Shown: positions 32,881-46,239 of the stretch, piece after piece | Position numbering within the stretch: the first letter of the stretch is position 1 | How the letters are laid out: each line of letters opens with the position of its first letter | Source: Danio rerio | Lineage: Eukaryota > Chordata > Actinopteri > Cypriniformes > Danionidae | Assembly: GCF_049306965.1 (NCBI RefSeq) | Contig: NC_133176.1 | Coordinates: forward strand, 9,988,501-10,052,500 | Direction of reading: 5' to 3' | DNA length: 64,000 nucleotides | Program-made: the position numbers and the translations under genes | The notes under the pieces: generated by a model | The model's input: the letters and a program-made list of their open reading frames with translations, nothing else | What the model was told of the DNA's origin: nothing | Databases searched by the model: none

Positions 32881-33224
32881 ACTTCTAGGAGAGTCTTGTG
32901 GTTCAGTGCATCTTGTCATAACTTGTGCTTTGTCTTTAAGAAGTCTTTAAGAAGTATGGACTTTGTAAAACCTTAGATTTTAAAGTAAACCATGATTCTC
33001 ATTTTCTCTTTGTTCCTGAAGTATCCAAACAATCAAAATATATATATTTTTTTACTAATAATTTTGTCACATCTGTTTTGCCTCCTCTTCCTCAGGATAT
33101 ACAGTCTGTGCATGCCAGATCCAGAGGCCAGATGGTGGAAGGCGGTTTCCTGCAACATTTAGATAATTTACATAGTTTAAAAATGTTATTAGCTTATACA
33201 TTTAAAAAATGTTGTTATGTTACG

Positions 33225-33375
33225 TGCCACGCCCAAGGAAGATGGGTACTCCCTTGCTGAGTCTGGTCTTTCCAAGGTTTCTCTCCAAACTTTTTGGAGT
33301 TTTTTTCCTTGCCACAGTCGCCAATGGCTTGCTCACAGGGGGTGTTGTGCCAAGTCCTGTCTTCCCCTCGGGTCC
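33225..33375 (+). repeat. Dispersed fish repeat-like segment
   Basis: The phrases TCTCTCCAAACTTTTTGGAG and TTCCTTGCCACAGTCGCC, followed by GGCTTGCTCACAGGGGGT, match what I recall as a widespread fish repeat tail. The element class is not determined. Confidence 0.4.
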
Positions 33376-34779
33376 TTTATCTTCAAACTTAGATTCCATT
33401 TAATAAGATATATAGTAATTTAACCATAAAAATGTTAATAAAAAGGAGCTTAAAAGTAATTTAAAACAAGTAAAAATAGGCTTAAGAGTACAAATAAAGC
33501 TTAGTCAATCATATCATCACAATTTAGGATATTTGTATGCAGTTTAGGTTTGAATATGTTTGCTTGTAATAAATACTAATGAGTAAAATATTTGCACCAT
33601 AAACTATTAAGTGTTATAAATCAATAGTTTAACTTTTTTTTTTCTCAGATTAGAGCTGCAAATTATTTGCAGAAAGGGACAGTAGGTCAGGTAAAAATTG
33701 ATTATCACATATGGCCAAAGTACATTTTTACTTTTAACAACGTAAAAAAAAGAATAAAACCCATTAGCATTTAGATGTTTCTTAGGGCACATTAATATAT
33801 TAATTAATTAATAATAACAATAATAAAACAATTTTATGTTTATAGCTGGCATGGTCTTTATTAAATAAACATTCCCAGCACCAATTTATAGCAAATAATC
33901 ATGTCATTTTATTATTATTAATTAAACCATGTTTAGCAGGGTGATTGAACTGCAGAATTATTTATAAATTTAACTCTGCCACTGTACACAGTTTGTGATA
34001 GTGCACTGAATGAGGTTTTAAATTAAAATTAACCATTTCAAATGCACATATTTATAATATTATATAATTTATTATAATATATAATTAATATAAAATATTA
34101 TAATATAACAATTATAATAATTTACAATGAAAAACAGTCATAAGATAAACTTTATTATTGCTCAATTGCTTAAATCATTATTCTAACATTTTAGTAGGTG
34201 TGACTGGGATCAAACTGGTGGGCAGGATTTAGCACAACAGGCTTTTTTAAAAATTGATTTAATAAACAATTTGGTTTAATTGGCACAGTCAGCTTGTTTT
34301 GTCTTTATTGAATGTCTGTCAATGCTACATCACTATTGACTTTAAGAAGCAAGTATTCAGTACTACAAATGCTAATTGCATATGTTAGATTAATCACAGT
34401 CTACCTAAATGTGCTTTAAGGTTTTAGGTGATGTTATGATTTCTTTTTTAAACATAATAACAGTTTTGCAACTGCATCTGATACCCAGATGATTGTAAGA
34501 TGCAAGTGGTTAAACAAATTTGGACCCATGTTGAATTACAATATGTGAAGGGAAACAATGTTGCTATATTGCACAACTTTTTAAAAGCTTTACCATTATT
34601 GTGGTTATCCTAGACACAACCATTTGTTATTGAACCATGGATGCAGTCACAACGGCTTGAGGACAAGTATGACTTCTGAAGGGTGATGACAGCTTTAATT
34701 CAATGGCTTATTTACATTTATAAATAAAATTGCTGACAACCAAAAATTCCCATAGACTTAACTTGGGCACAAAATGGCT

Positions 34780-35130
34780 TACAACAATATCTAGATTAGT
34801 AAGTCGTAGAAGCTTGAGAGTGGGCTCGTTTTACTCCGCCTATCAAGTCGGTATTAAGTAGTGACATAACAAATTTGTAGACACTCCCTAGCAACCACTT
34901 TAGGCCCCCTAACAACCATATAACAACATAAACAAGCCATATTTCAGCACAGGAATATCGTAGAAAGACAGGTTTTGGGTTCTTTTGATGCAGGTTGATC
35001 AAATCTCTATTGTCTTCACCTATTACAAAGGCGTTGCCACACCCTAGCAACCACATAAACACATGAATTTAACCATTTCTCCACATTTACTGCTATTTTG
35101 CCCAGTTTAGTACCATTTTGTACCCCATCG
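34780..35130 (+). repeat. Direct repeat copy A (CCCTAGCAACCACTTTAGG family)
   Basis: Shares long near-identical stretches with 41335-41700: TAGACACTCCCTAGCAACC, then a block to AATATCGTAGAAAGACAGG, TTGATGCAGGTTGATCAAAT and ATTGTCTTCACCTATTACAA. A third, more diverged copy lies at 40960-41240. Non-coding. Confidence 0.85.
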
Positions 35131-35389
35131 ATTTAATTTCAGAAATGAAGATGCCTAAATTAAGAGGAACTTGGTATAAAAGGAAAATCAGTTATGATTT
35201 CTGAGAGAGAAAATAAAAATTATTTATATTTTAAATTTAAAATACATTTAAAAATACATATATAAAACATGTTATATAACATTTCGTAATTTTTTAAAAT
35301 ACTTTTAAATTGAAAAGGAATCAAATGCGCTACCATTGGATGTATGACTGATTATCTGTTTCTAATTGGCTAAGCCGTTGCAAAGAGTT

Positions 35390-35433
35390 GGTCACAAGTT
35401 CGAGTTGGATCATTTCATGGATTCTACAGTTGA
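35390..35433 (+). other. Possible noncoding first exon of the SGNH hydrolase gene
   Basis: An inverted CCAAT motif (AATTGGCTAAG about 35365) precedes a segment ending CTACAGTTGAG with a GTGAGTTG donor at 35434. The next compatible acceptor on this strand that leads to an ATG is at 37228. Position and splice signals are the only evidence. Confidence 0.3.
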
Positions 35434-35639
35434 GGTGAGTTGTGTTGTGGCTTTTTCTTCGAACTTCTGTTAAATCACTTAAAATGATAAATAAAATGCT
35501 GTGGAGTGTTGTCACATGTATATATGTTGGCCATTTCTATATAATTTATAAAAAAAATATATACTGATTAATTTCGTGTGAACAAGCGAGCAGTCATGCT
35601 AACAAAGATTTAGGCGGGAAGCCGAGGCCATAACTAACC

Positions 35640-35826
35640 TTATAGAGGTAAAGTTGGTTTTATAATCACAATTTTGTTCATTTAGAGGTCTCTATATTAA
35701 AATGTTGTACTTAATATACATTGGCTGCTTATATGAATTCCTTTTTAGAATTTGCAAAGAATACTTTTCTGTTATTCTGGAAAATGTCTGAATATCCGAA
35801 TATAAAATAAACTTTACCTCTACACT
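35640..35826. mobile_element. Short MITE, about 185 bp
   Basis: The left terminus AGGTAAAGTTGGTTTTATAA is mirrored by AAAATAAACTTTACCT at the right end. It belongs with the 9.2-9.6 kb element. Non-coding, with short inverted ends only. Confidence 0.65.
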
Positions 35827-36129
35827 AACCTTAGTTACTAATATCTCAATGCTGAAAAAAACAGCTTATGCTGGTCTTGTTGGTCTCAGTGACTACGTTT
35901 ACATGGACATCAGTTATCGAATTATTTGCTTTAATCTAATTAAGACAATAATAAGTTTTAGGTGTTTGCATGAGTTGCTGTTTAAGTGTTAACGTTACTT
36001 TCATGATCGCGTTTACGAGATATTGGATGCAACTATGAATTGCTGGTTTTAAGTAAAGTTCATACCGCATGCTAAATGGAAGAAAAAGAAAACCTCCGCA
36101 TTACACGATGCAGGTGTCTGTAGTCTGCA

Positions 36130-36690
36130 CTAGTGATTTGCGGATCGATACTTAAATATCGATTATCTCCGATAACGTACCAGCTTTGTCTATTCTAGAA
36201 TCGATCATCTTATCAAAATATCGATATTTCAATAATTTGGAGCAAATATGTATTTTATTGGAAGTAGAAACACAGCGGAAAGTAACTACAATTACCATAG
36301 TTTCTCTGAATAATGCCAACTTAGTCGAACTACTTTTTCTTCCGCCTGCAAAATCATGTGCGTAATATGGCACCGTACAACTGCAGTGCAGAGACTAGAG
36401 CACGCTAGCTAGCCAGTAGCCACTCAGTCCGCTGGGCTGGCACATGCGACATTTTGTGTGGAGCTACTTCACGTCCATAAACTCAAACGTTGCAGTTTGT
36501 AACACGTGTAACAAAACAGTAAGGTACTGTAGTGATACTAAAAACCTATTCAAACATCTACAAAAATCACAAGACAGAATATTACAATGTCATGACTAGG
36601 CAGTCTGAAGAGGAGGAAAGGAGAGGTACAGGTGCTGCTAGGGCGAGACAGACATCGCTTTCAGAGTCCTAGGTGCAGGCAGGCACTATC
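36130..36690 (+). mobile_element. hAT transposon fragment with BED zinc-finger remnant
   Basis: A frame from about 36455 reads VWSYFTS...NVAVCNTCNKTV...DTKNLFKHLQK and then an acidic/Arg stretch (EEEERRGTGAARARQ), which is the BED zinc finger at the N-terminus of hAT transposases. The upstream GCGGATCGATACTTAAATAT to CGATA-rich block resembles a hAT 5' end. The catalytic RNase-H-like domain is absent, so only the 5' portion remains. Confidence 0.65.
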
Positions 36691-37239
36691 CAGGTACAGA
36701 GGGAGAAAATGTGACGATGTGGCTGTATTAGGGGTGTACCTAATTAACATGTCACTAAATGAAAAATGCTGTTTACAAGGTTAACCCCTTATCAGAGTAT
36801 TGTCTTAATCACATTAAAATCTAATTATTGGTGTCCATGTAAAGTAGTCTGGTCAGGACCAGCAATGAAATCAGCAAGACCAGCGTTGAAACATACCAGT
36901 TTTTTTTATTTTTTCAGCAGGGAGCTAGCTAGCTTATTCACTATATTTTTTTTTAATAAAAACAATTTCAGTATTTCACTAGTCTATTCTAGAACAAGTA
37001 GAATATTTTCTAGTGTTTTCCAAAGCTATATTATTAAAATGATTAATCATAATACTAAAAAATATAAACTATTTGTATCTATGTGTCCTTTTTATTTATC
37101 GCCCACTCATTCTGTGTAAAAAAAGTGCAGTATTGTTTTGTAGTTTTTTTGTTGTTTTTATCTAATGTGAACTTACATGGGTTGATAAGTGTTTTTTTTA
37201 TGCATGGCATCTCTTTTTCTGTTTTAGGAATATTTGACG

Positions 37240-38748
37240 ATGGCATCTAATGCAAGAGGCAACAGTGAGTATGAACATTAAAAAATTTTTAGGTCTATAA
37301 CCAATTTTCCACTATTGTGTCGAACGGTGCGGATCCAGACCAGTGAGCATGCAAATGGCTAAATTTTCCACTGTGCTGCAGACATAACAAACTCTGCTTA
37401 TAACACAAATACCTAAGTTGTTGCCTTGGTATCCTGAGTGTAATGTAAACATGGAAATGGTCATATAGACTTGGTGACATCATGTACAGGCATACTCTAT
37501 CAGTTTAGTTCACTGGTACTACAGTTCAGTAACAGGGTCACGTGGAAACCTTTGTAACCATGTCTGAATGTTCGACACAATGGTGGAAAAGCAGATAATG
37601 TTAAATTGCAATTTCTGATACGATTTATGTGAACAGTAGTGTTATCAACAGTAGTGATATTACAACGTATATCAATGTTACTTAGGTTATGTATTTTTAA
37701 AATGTAATTTTAGATACAAAAAATAAATAAATGTTATGCATCTGCATCATAAATGTAAAAAAGCTTCTTCTTTTCCAGTATACTGCTCTGTAAATGTTTT
37801 ATGCTTAGTAATTAGTAGTTATGCATAGCAATACCTCTGAATCCTGAGATGATACATTGTTATTTGATGTTCATCATAATTGTCCAACATTATCACATAA
37901 AAAAAAAAGATTGCAACTAACAGTGAAAACTACTCTTTACTAGAAATCAGAAAAGAACAGTGCATAATCAAGAAAGCATTTATTATTTCTGAAAGTCGCA
38001 TCAAGAATATATTGCTAAATGTTGAATTGGCAACAAGTACAGTGACTAATCAAAAACAGAGAAATACTAGGAACTGTCCCTTTAAACTTACAGTACACCG
38101 CAAATATAAAACAGAACCAACGGTTTTTTTTTTATTTGTTTATTTAACGTTTTATTGAAAACTGACATTATTCTTATTCTTTTTCAATCAACAGGACCCA
38201 CCGTGTTCGTGGTCGGTGACAGCTACATTCGCCGTGGGGAACAGTGGGCAAGGCAGACTGTCGGGACCAACCTTGGTCTCGACGCCCATATCAGGTGGTT
38301 TGGCTGTGGAGGCTTGGTCTGGAGAAACCTTCTCTCTTTCTTTCACCGCTGTCTTGGAGGAAGAGCTGTGCCAGATGTCCTGCTTGTTCACTGTGGTGGA
38401 AATGATCTTGGTAAGATCAAGAGTATTATACTTGCCGCAATGATCAAGCAGGACTTGCGAGACCTCCATAGACAGTTCCCTCAGATGAAGATTATCTTCT
38501 CTGCCATCACCCAGCGATGCCTGTGGAGGTCTGCTGAGAATCTGAAGAAGGTTGACAGGGCACGGCGCTTTGTCAACCGTGTGATGGCTACTTTTATGGT
38601 GTCAGTTGGTGGTGCCATTGTTCATCACCCTGAGATAAAACATAAAGATCCTAGCCATTTTTTACGTGATGGAGTTCATTTGACCCCTTTGGGCAATGAC
38701 ATATTTTTAAACAACCTTGCCCGGTGTCTGAAAGATCAAATCCAGTAG
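37240..38748 (+). CDS. SGNH-fold hydrolase/esterase-like protein, two coding exons
   Basis: Exon 37228-37264 (ATG at 37240, MASNARGN, donor GTGAGTAT) joins exon 38195-38748 after an ATCAACAG acceptor, splitting an Arg codon, for 192 residues. Block I is VVGDSYIRRG (nucleophile Ser in GDS), block III is HCGGND, and block V is DGVHLTPLGND with the Asp and His of the triad. The Gly-rich WFGCGG fits block II. All catalytic positions are present and the frame is intact, so it may be an active or recently active esterase. Similar SGNH proteins occur in fish as lone genes and as accessory frames of some retroelements. No reverse transcriptase, integrase or recombinase is visible here, so origin is left open. 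A DANA copy lies in the likely 3' UTR. Confidence 0.8.
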
Positions 38749-40663
38749 GGTGATGCTGGATTTGAAGTTTCCACCAAATTTAGGGATGAAAAATGGCTAC
38801 GATGTTTTAGTTTTTTTGATATGTGATGAACAATGTGTGTGTTTTTTTTTTGTTGTTTATTTGATGTTGTTTTACCTAGCCATCACACTTCAGACAGATC
38901 TGTCACAGCTTTTTCTCCCTCTTCTACCTTTTCCCCTCTTCTCCTCTTTTCCAGACCCTATGCTTCCTCAGCCAATCCACCTGATAAACTTCTACAGCAC
39001 TTTACAATACGGGGCACATAATTAATATTATTCTATTTACAAACATGAACTAATATATGTATTATTAATTGATAGTTTGTTCATGCTAGTAAAAACACTA
39101 TAACTATGTGTCCCGTATTTAAAAAGTGTTGCATTTATTTTTCCCCACGGTGAATGTAGCTGTCATGATCACCAGCTGGGGCATGCACAACCTCTACTAG
39201 ATGACACTCTATTCCACATCTGGATTACATTTCCCATAAAGCTTTGCACCTCCACAGATGATACATTTTACCAGGAGGATTTCCTTGATTGCTGTTTCAC
39301 TTTTTTTCTGTCATCTGGACTACTTAAGACTTACACATCAGAAACTGGAATGGATAGTCCAATTTGTTGGAATCATTCCTTTCGGCCAGGATGAACTGAT
39401 TCAGGTTTCAGGATTTATATATTGATGATAGTTTGGCATCCTTTCACCAGCTTTAGCCGAGACACCACTTACCAGCTTCAAACTTTTTCATTGTCTACAT
39501 ACAAGACATTTTTGAGAAAACATTTTACACTGTGTGCAGAAACCTGCACATGCTGAATTGGACAGGGTGGCAGATATTACGCCATTTGAGAAGGGATCCG
39601 TGTCTTCTTGAGAATATAATAATTTTCTGTATGCAACATTTGGAAGATATGAAGTTCCTACATGATCATGTTTTTTTTTTTTTTCATTCATTTTCGTTTT
39701 TACTTAGTCCCTTTATTAATCTGGGGTCACCACAGTGGAATGAATCGCCAAATAATCCAGCATTTGTTTTACCTTTTTGCCACAACCCATCACTGAGTAA
39801 CACCCATGCATTCTCATTCACACACATACATTACGGATATATTAGCTTACCCAATTCACCTCTACCCTCTTAGAACTTGTGGGGGAAACCAGAGCACCTG
39901 GAGGAAGAACGCCAACACGTACTGTATAAAGGTTTTCTTGTTTTATGTTATCAGGTTTTTGATTTTCATTGTTTCATGATTCTTAATTGTTTAATGTCTG
40001 TCTGGATTTTGTATTACTTTGTGGATTACCTGACAGTGCTGTTTGCTCCTCATTTTGACCCTGCCTGATAGAGCTGCACAATGCATCGTTCTAGTGTCAT
40101 TATAGCAATGTGATCATTTACAATAGTCACATCACAGGATATGCAATGTTGAGTTTGTTTTATAATGTATCATTTGCATGTGTTTTTGAGGCTTGTAACT
40201 ATATAATAATTTTAAAAGGATTCAGGAATAAGAGTGTACCATTTTTAAATTTTAATGCAATTAATTTTACTTAATTATTTTTATTATTACCTGAATTACC
40301 TGAGATTCAGAAAACACTGTTCATTTTAATTGTATATTTGTCATGCATTTATCAATGTTTGTAGATTGTTTCTTAGATTTTACACATGTATTCCCACTAC
40401 AGAATCATCTCAATCAATCTAAACTTGTTTTTTTTTTTTATTCAAATATAAATATTCAAGTTATGTGGTGAAATTTTATTCACATTGCAATATACAATTG
40501 TAGGAATAACAAAATATGTTAGATTTTTGACATCATGCAGCCCTACTGCTTGCTTTGACACTACTTGGTTCATAAACTGCATTTTTGAATTCTCACTTAT
40601 GTCATCCCTAAGTTATCATGATTTTGTTTTGGTGTTGATTTTGTAAAAAATAAAAATTTTATC
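38749..40663 (+). other. Likely 3' UTR and flank of the SGNH gene
   Basis: No coding exon is seen. AATAAA signals occur, including one near 40650 in TTTGTAAAAAATAAAAATTT. The stretch contains a DANA SINE and otherwise AT-rich unique-looking sequence. The UTR length is inferred only from the signal position. Confidence 0.4.
39682..39918 (-). mobile_element. DANA SINE, minus orientation, partial
   Basis: TTCATTCATTTTCG, CTTAGTCCCTTTATTAATC, CACAACCCATCACTGAG and GAGCACCTGGAGGAAGAACG follow in order. The 5' (tRNA-like) head is missing. Confidence 0.85.
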
Positions 40664-40959
40664 CTGAATCCAAGTCTCTTCACTCTCATCGTAAGTAATT
40701 AAGAACAACAATATTTAATTTATTCAATTTAGGTGCACTTCTACATTTGTAGTAAAAGCCAACTACACTATATGAATACATAATTTTGATTTGCCTTTAT
40801 GCCAAAAAAATCACTTAAAAAAATGTTTAATATAAATAATATTTACTACAGTTTACTACTGTAAATCAATACATATGATTCATAATGTGCTTTACTAAGA
40901 AATTCATTTGAGCAACTTTAAAAGCAATTTTTTAAGTATTTCAATTTTCACCACTTGGA

Positions 40960-41240
40960 CTGATTTTACTCCGCCTATCAATCTGGTATTAATTAGTGAT
41001 ATAAAAAATTGTGGATGCTACTTATCAACCATTTATAGCATATAAACAGCCACAAAACAACAGTAAAAAGCCTTATGTCAGCACTTGACCTCTACAGAAA
41101 GAGGGTTTGGGTTCTTTTGATTTAGGCTGTTAAAATCTATTTTGTTTTCAACTATTAAACTGCATTACCACAACCTAGCAACTACTTCAAAACCCTAGCA
41201 ACAGTATGATAATGCATTTTACCCCGTCGATTTGCCACAT
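40960..41240 (+). repeat. Diverged third copy of the 34.8-kb repeat
   Basis: TTTTACTCCGCCTATCAA, a TCAGCACTTG...GAAAGAGGGTTTGG block and CCACAACCTAGCAACTACTT match the family with many substitutions. It sits just before copy B. Confidence 0.7.
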
Positions 41241-41334
41241 CGTACATCTCCTCCCACATTTTTTGCCCTACACTGATGAGTGAGGTGTCAAATCGACCAG
41301 CCTGTTGAGGAGAGGTGTACTAAGATTTTTCTAA

Positions 41335-41765
41335 GAGGTTGGTGGTTCACTGCTTACTCTGCCTATCAAGTTGATATTAGGTAGTGACATAACAAATTTG
41401 TAGACACTCCCTAGCAACCACTTTAGGCCCCCTAACAACCATATAACAACATAAACAAGCCATATTTCAGCACAGGAATATCGTAGAAAGACAGGATTTG
41501 GCTTCTTTTGATGCAGGTTGATCAAATCTCTATTGTCTTCACCTATTACAAAGGCGTTGCCACACCCTAGCAACCATTTACATTACCCTAGCAACCACAT
41601 AAACACATGCATTTAACCGTTTCTCCGCATTTACTGCTATTTTGCCCAGTTTAGTACCATTTTGTACCCCATCGATTTGCCACGCAAACCCCATTCACAT
41701 TTCCTTTAGGAAATGTACAATTCTAGTTATTATTATTACTATTATTATTATTATTATTATTGGAG
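41335..41765 (+). repeat. Direct repeat copy B, with terminal TTTCCTTTAGGAAA motif
   Basis: Nearly identical to copy A over its central 300 bp. It continues through CCCATTCACATTTCCTTTAGG into AATTCTAGTTATTATTATTA, which looks like the element's end with a short hairpin and a trinucleotide tail. Confidence 0.85.
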
Positions 41766-42394
41766 TTGAAGCACATTACAAATGCACATTCAACACAAAG
41801 CGCACTTCTTTTTCACAAGGCTGCACAGACACAAATAAATGGAGACACTTTGCTGCAGTGTGTGAAAGGATTATTCATGACATTTAAATTCACTTCTAGT
41901 TAACTTCTCTGGCTTATCCACTGCTGCTTACGTAAGTGTGATATTTTAAAAACAGTGAGTTAGTGAGCTCTGTGTGCATGTGTGTGTGCGAGTCTGAATC
42001 TGCTCTCACATCGTATCAGTAGGTTCCTCTCTCTGTATCCTCCATGACAGACTGCAATGCAGGACTGCTAACTGTGGCCCCCCTAGACTGCTGAACGCAC
42101 CCACCCACATACAGTACATATACTGCAGAACAGAAGAGGATGAAGGCTTTGCTTTCCTCAGCATCTCCTCAGAGATCATACACACACTAAGTTTCCATAG
42201 AGATGACACTTTATGCATTTCTGTGATTTGCATATAAGAATAAAAGACAGAATTGCAGTTGATCTAAAATGTGTTTCTGTCTTCCAGTGCACCCAAAATG
42301 CTTTTACATCTTGTGTGTTTGCCTTCCTACGCTTTAAATCCTGCTGCAGCAAAATCAGCTATTATGAAACCACCACAGTGACTGTTGCTGAAAT

Positions 42395-42886
<492 letters not shown>

Positions 42887-43469
42887 TCAAAATAAACTTT
42901 TATTTTGGATGCAATTAAGTTACAAATAATCTTTGCACAGGACTTTTATTAATGCATTAATTTATGTTGAATTATTGTAGATGGGTCTGCTGTCTTAACT
43001 TGTGCATTACTGTGTAAATTCTAACTCAGATATATGACCTAATTGTGGATAATAGATAATTTAGGGGATCAGCTTTGCATTTCTTCCAGAATCTCCTGAG
43101 GTCTTTCTGCGCCCGGAGCAAGCCATCAGAATATGAACACAGAACTTCAAACGACAAAGGAAGAGAAAAGCTGAATTCTGAAGAGTTTAACGGCATCCCT
43201 TCAAGTGCAAATGCACAAGATCAAGTTGGTTTATATATAGCTGAAAATCCAAATGCAGAAATGAAGATTCAGATGAATGTGGTTGTGGTTTTTAAAAATT
43301 TAAAAAGGGAAATCAAGGATGGACATTTTTAGCAAGGGTTATTTATAGGTTTGTTTCTGACACCTACTGTAGCTCAATTATGTCATAATCCTGAAAAAAA
43401 ATTATTTAATTTATTTATTTATTTAATAAATTATTTATTGATTGATTGAATCATTCTTTCTGTAGGCTA

Positions 43470-44240
43470 TGAACTTATTCATTCAATCATTTTCTTCTTG
43501 GCTTAGTCCCTTTTTTATTCTGGAAGTCGCCACAGCGGAATGCACCACCAGCTATGAATTTATTTATTTATTTATGTTTTTATTTGTTCATTTATTTAAT
43601 TATTCATTCATTCTTTCATGCATTAGTTTATCCAAAAAACATTCTCAAATCTTCTGCAGCGTGATAATAAAGCAAGGTTTCCTTGTGGTCAATAATGGTG
43701 ATTCACTCATTTTCCATTTTTAGAATGGACCGCCAACTTATCCAGCAAATGTTTTACACAGCGGATGCCCTTCCAGCTGCAATCCAGTATTGGGAAACAC
43801 CCATACACTCTGACATGCACATATACGCTAATCCCAATTTTATTTATTTATTCATATTCTTTTGGCTTATAGTCCCTCTATTAATCAGGTGTCACCACAG
43901 CGGAATGAATCGCCAACTTTTCCAGCATATCTTTTGCAATTCGCCTATACCGCATGTCTTTGGAATTTGGGGAAAACAGTATGCGAACACAGGGAAAAGA
44001 TGCAGACTCCACACAGCAATAGTAACAGATCCAGCCGCGGCTCGAACCAGCGACCTTCTTGCTGTGAGGTGATCGACGAGTTACCATGATGCCCTATTAT
44101 GGCCAATTTAGTTTATTAAATTCATCTATAACGCATGTATTTGGACTGTGGGGGAAACCCAGAGGAACACAGGGAGAACATGCCAACTCCACACACAAAT
44201 GCCAACTGACACAGCCGGGGCTTTGTATTTCTCAGTAGGT
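43470..44240 (-). mobile_element. Cluster of DANA fragments, minus orientation
   Basis: Three broken pieces are seen: 43476-43550 (TTAGTCCC...CACAGCGGAATG), 43715-44095 (two pieces, including GTGTCACCACAGCGGAATG and CTTCTTGCTGTGAGGTGATCG) and 44100-44225 (GTATTTGGACTGTGGGGG). Younger copies have landed in older ones. Confidence 0.8.
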
Positions 44241-44344
44241 ATTTTATGAGCTCATCAGTGCTGATTGATGCTGGTTAGATTACAGTGTTGACTATAGAAA
44301 GGAAACACAAAGAGAAAGAAAAATATTAACAACGTAATTAACTG

Positions 44345-44732
44345 ATGGGCGATGCAGTGGCGCATTGGGTAATGCTGTCGCCTCACAGCAAGAAGGTCGC
44401 TAGTTCGAGCCTCGGCAGGGTCAGTTGGCGTTTCTGTCTGGAGTTTGCATGTTCTCCGTGCATTCGCATAGGTTTCCTCCAGGTGCTCTAGTTTCCCCCA
44501 CAGTCCAAAGACATGCGGTACAGGTGAATTGGGTAGGCTAAATTGTCCTTAGTGTATGAGTGTGGATGAGTGTGTATGGATGTTTCCCAAAGATGGGTTG
44601 CAGCTGGAAGGGCATCCACTGCGTAAAACATGTGCTGGATAAGTTGGTGGTTCATTCTGCTGTGGCAACCCTGGATTAATAAAGGGACTAAGCCGAAAAA
44701 AAAAGAATGAATGAATGAATGAATGATTAATT
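44345..44732 (+). mobile_element. DANA SINE, full length, plus orientation
   Basis: The head GATGCAGTGGCGCATTGGG (tRNA-like, with GGTCGCTAGTTCGAGCC as B box) runs through to GACTAAGCCGAAAAA and an (AATG)n tail. It is one of the most complete copies here. Confidence 0.95.
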
Positions 44733-45148
44733 GAGGTTTATAAGGAACTACAGGGGGTTTGCGATTTGAATATATATTTTTGATATATATTTTTCATCAG
44801 AATGTCATGCAACCATCAGAGAACCCTCTGTTTATTCAGTATTAAATTAATATTAAGTTAACATATATTAAGTGGAAATATTTAAAGTCAAATGTATTCT
44901 GTACAAAATAAAATTGGCCAAACCCTCCATTATATGCACAAACATTAATACAAATCAGCATTACATTACACACTATTTTTGTTGGTTTATTTTTCATAGA
45001 TTTTTTTAGTGTATAAATTCAAAGATATATATCAAATGCAAGCATGCAATGAATTAAAAGTTATTGTAATTTGTCTAAACTTTTTAACGTTTATTATCTA
45101 TGTAATTACAACAGAAGTTTTGGATTCTGTAACCCACAGTACATATAT

Positions 45149-45153
45149 ATATA

Positions 45154-45236
<83 letters not shown>
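45149..45236. repeat. (TA)n microsatellite
   Basis: About 85 bp of TA, 0.3 kb upstream of the slc29a4 promoter region. Confidence 0.95.
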
Positions 45237-45239
<3 letters not shown>

Positions 45240-45529
45240 TAACCAGTCCTACAAGTTGATTTTTGTCCACCTAGCCTACTACACAAGTTAAAAAAACTAG
45301 CAGTTAAACTATTTTTTTGATGTTTCATTGATTCATTCATCATTTAATCAATCGTTTTATTCAAGAAATGAATAAACAACAATAAAAGGTTGTGTGGCAT
45401 GCATCATGACAACACGCCCGATATCAACGTTTGAATAAAAAGGTATGTTGAATGGATATTTGTTGCCTACGAAAAAAAATATAAGAAGGCATTAAATATT
45501 AGAAATGAACCCCCGTTATTAGAAAGTGT

Positions 45530-45722
45530 GACAACTTGCCCCGGCGATCAATCGCTCCGCGCCTGATGATTCCGTGACTTGCGCAGGAGGGCGGGAGCCT
45601 CGAGAGAGAATGAAGGAGCAGAAAACCAGCATCCTCAGCTAATAACACCGACCGAAATCAACACCCTGGCTTATAATTAAAATCATTCGCTTGTGAGGGA
45701 GTGAATGACATTGGCACATCAG
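45530..45722 (+). promoter_or_regulatory. slc29a4 promoter-proximal region and noncoding first exon
   Basis: A GC- and CpG-richer block (CGATCAATCGCTCCGCGCC, GGAGGGCGGGAGCC) stands out from the AT-rich flank. A likely noncoding exon ends CACATCAG at 45722, followed by a GTAAGAG donor. The first coding exon follows 1.05 kb downstream. The transcription start is not determined. Confidence 0.6.
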
Positions 45723-46239
45723 GTAAGAGACCTGTTATCCATTCAGGAGAGCGCGCGAAAGCTCTGACAGACGTTCATTAGCACTGTGTAGAGATGTGTA
45801 GAGACGTGTCAATTAACTCAAACACAAAGCATCCGTCTTTCCAATTGATAATAGAATGCAGCATCTCTATCTTGTTTTTGCCTGTGTTAAAATTACGCTC
45901 GGACACTGAGGGTGCGTATTTCTAAAAATAGCCTTGTTGGCTCTGTCAGGTGACCTCGGCGTGTCAGTGTTAATCGCGCGTTTATCACTCATTTTCTGAC
46001 TCATCATAACGTGCTGTAAAATACAAAGCGCGCGCGGATGGACACATTCAGCTGCTGTGAGAGAAAAAACGCATGCTTTGAAAGAAAAGCAGGTTTAAGA
46101 ACAAAGATTGAACAGTTGCCATGCATTGTTGCATGAAAAAAATCTAAAGATTTTTCTTGCACGCACAACATTTACACTGAGGCAAGTTGTCACGCTGGTG
46201 CATGTTGAATTTCATTATAATGTATGCAGCATGAATAAC

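Noticed and set aside
43075-43332. 85-residue frame (LRSFCARSKPSEYEHRTS...)
   Set aside because: An acceptor-like site precedes it, but there is no donor, no known domain and no neighbouring exons that would join to it.
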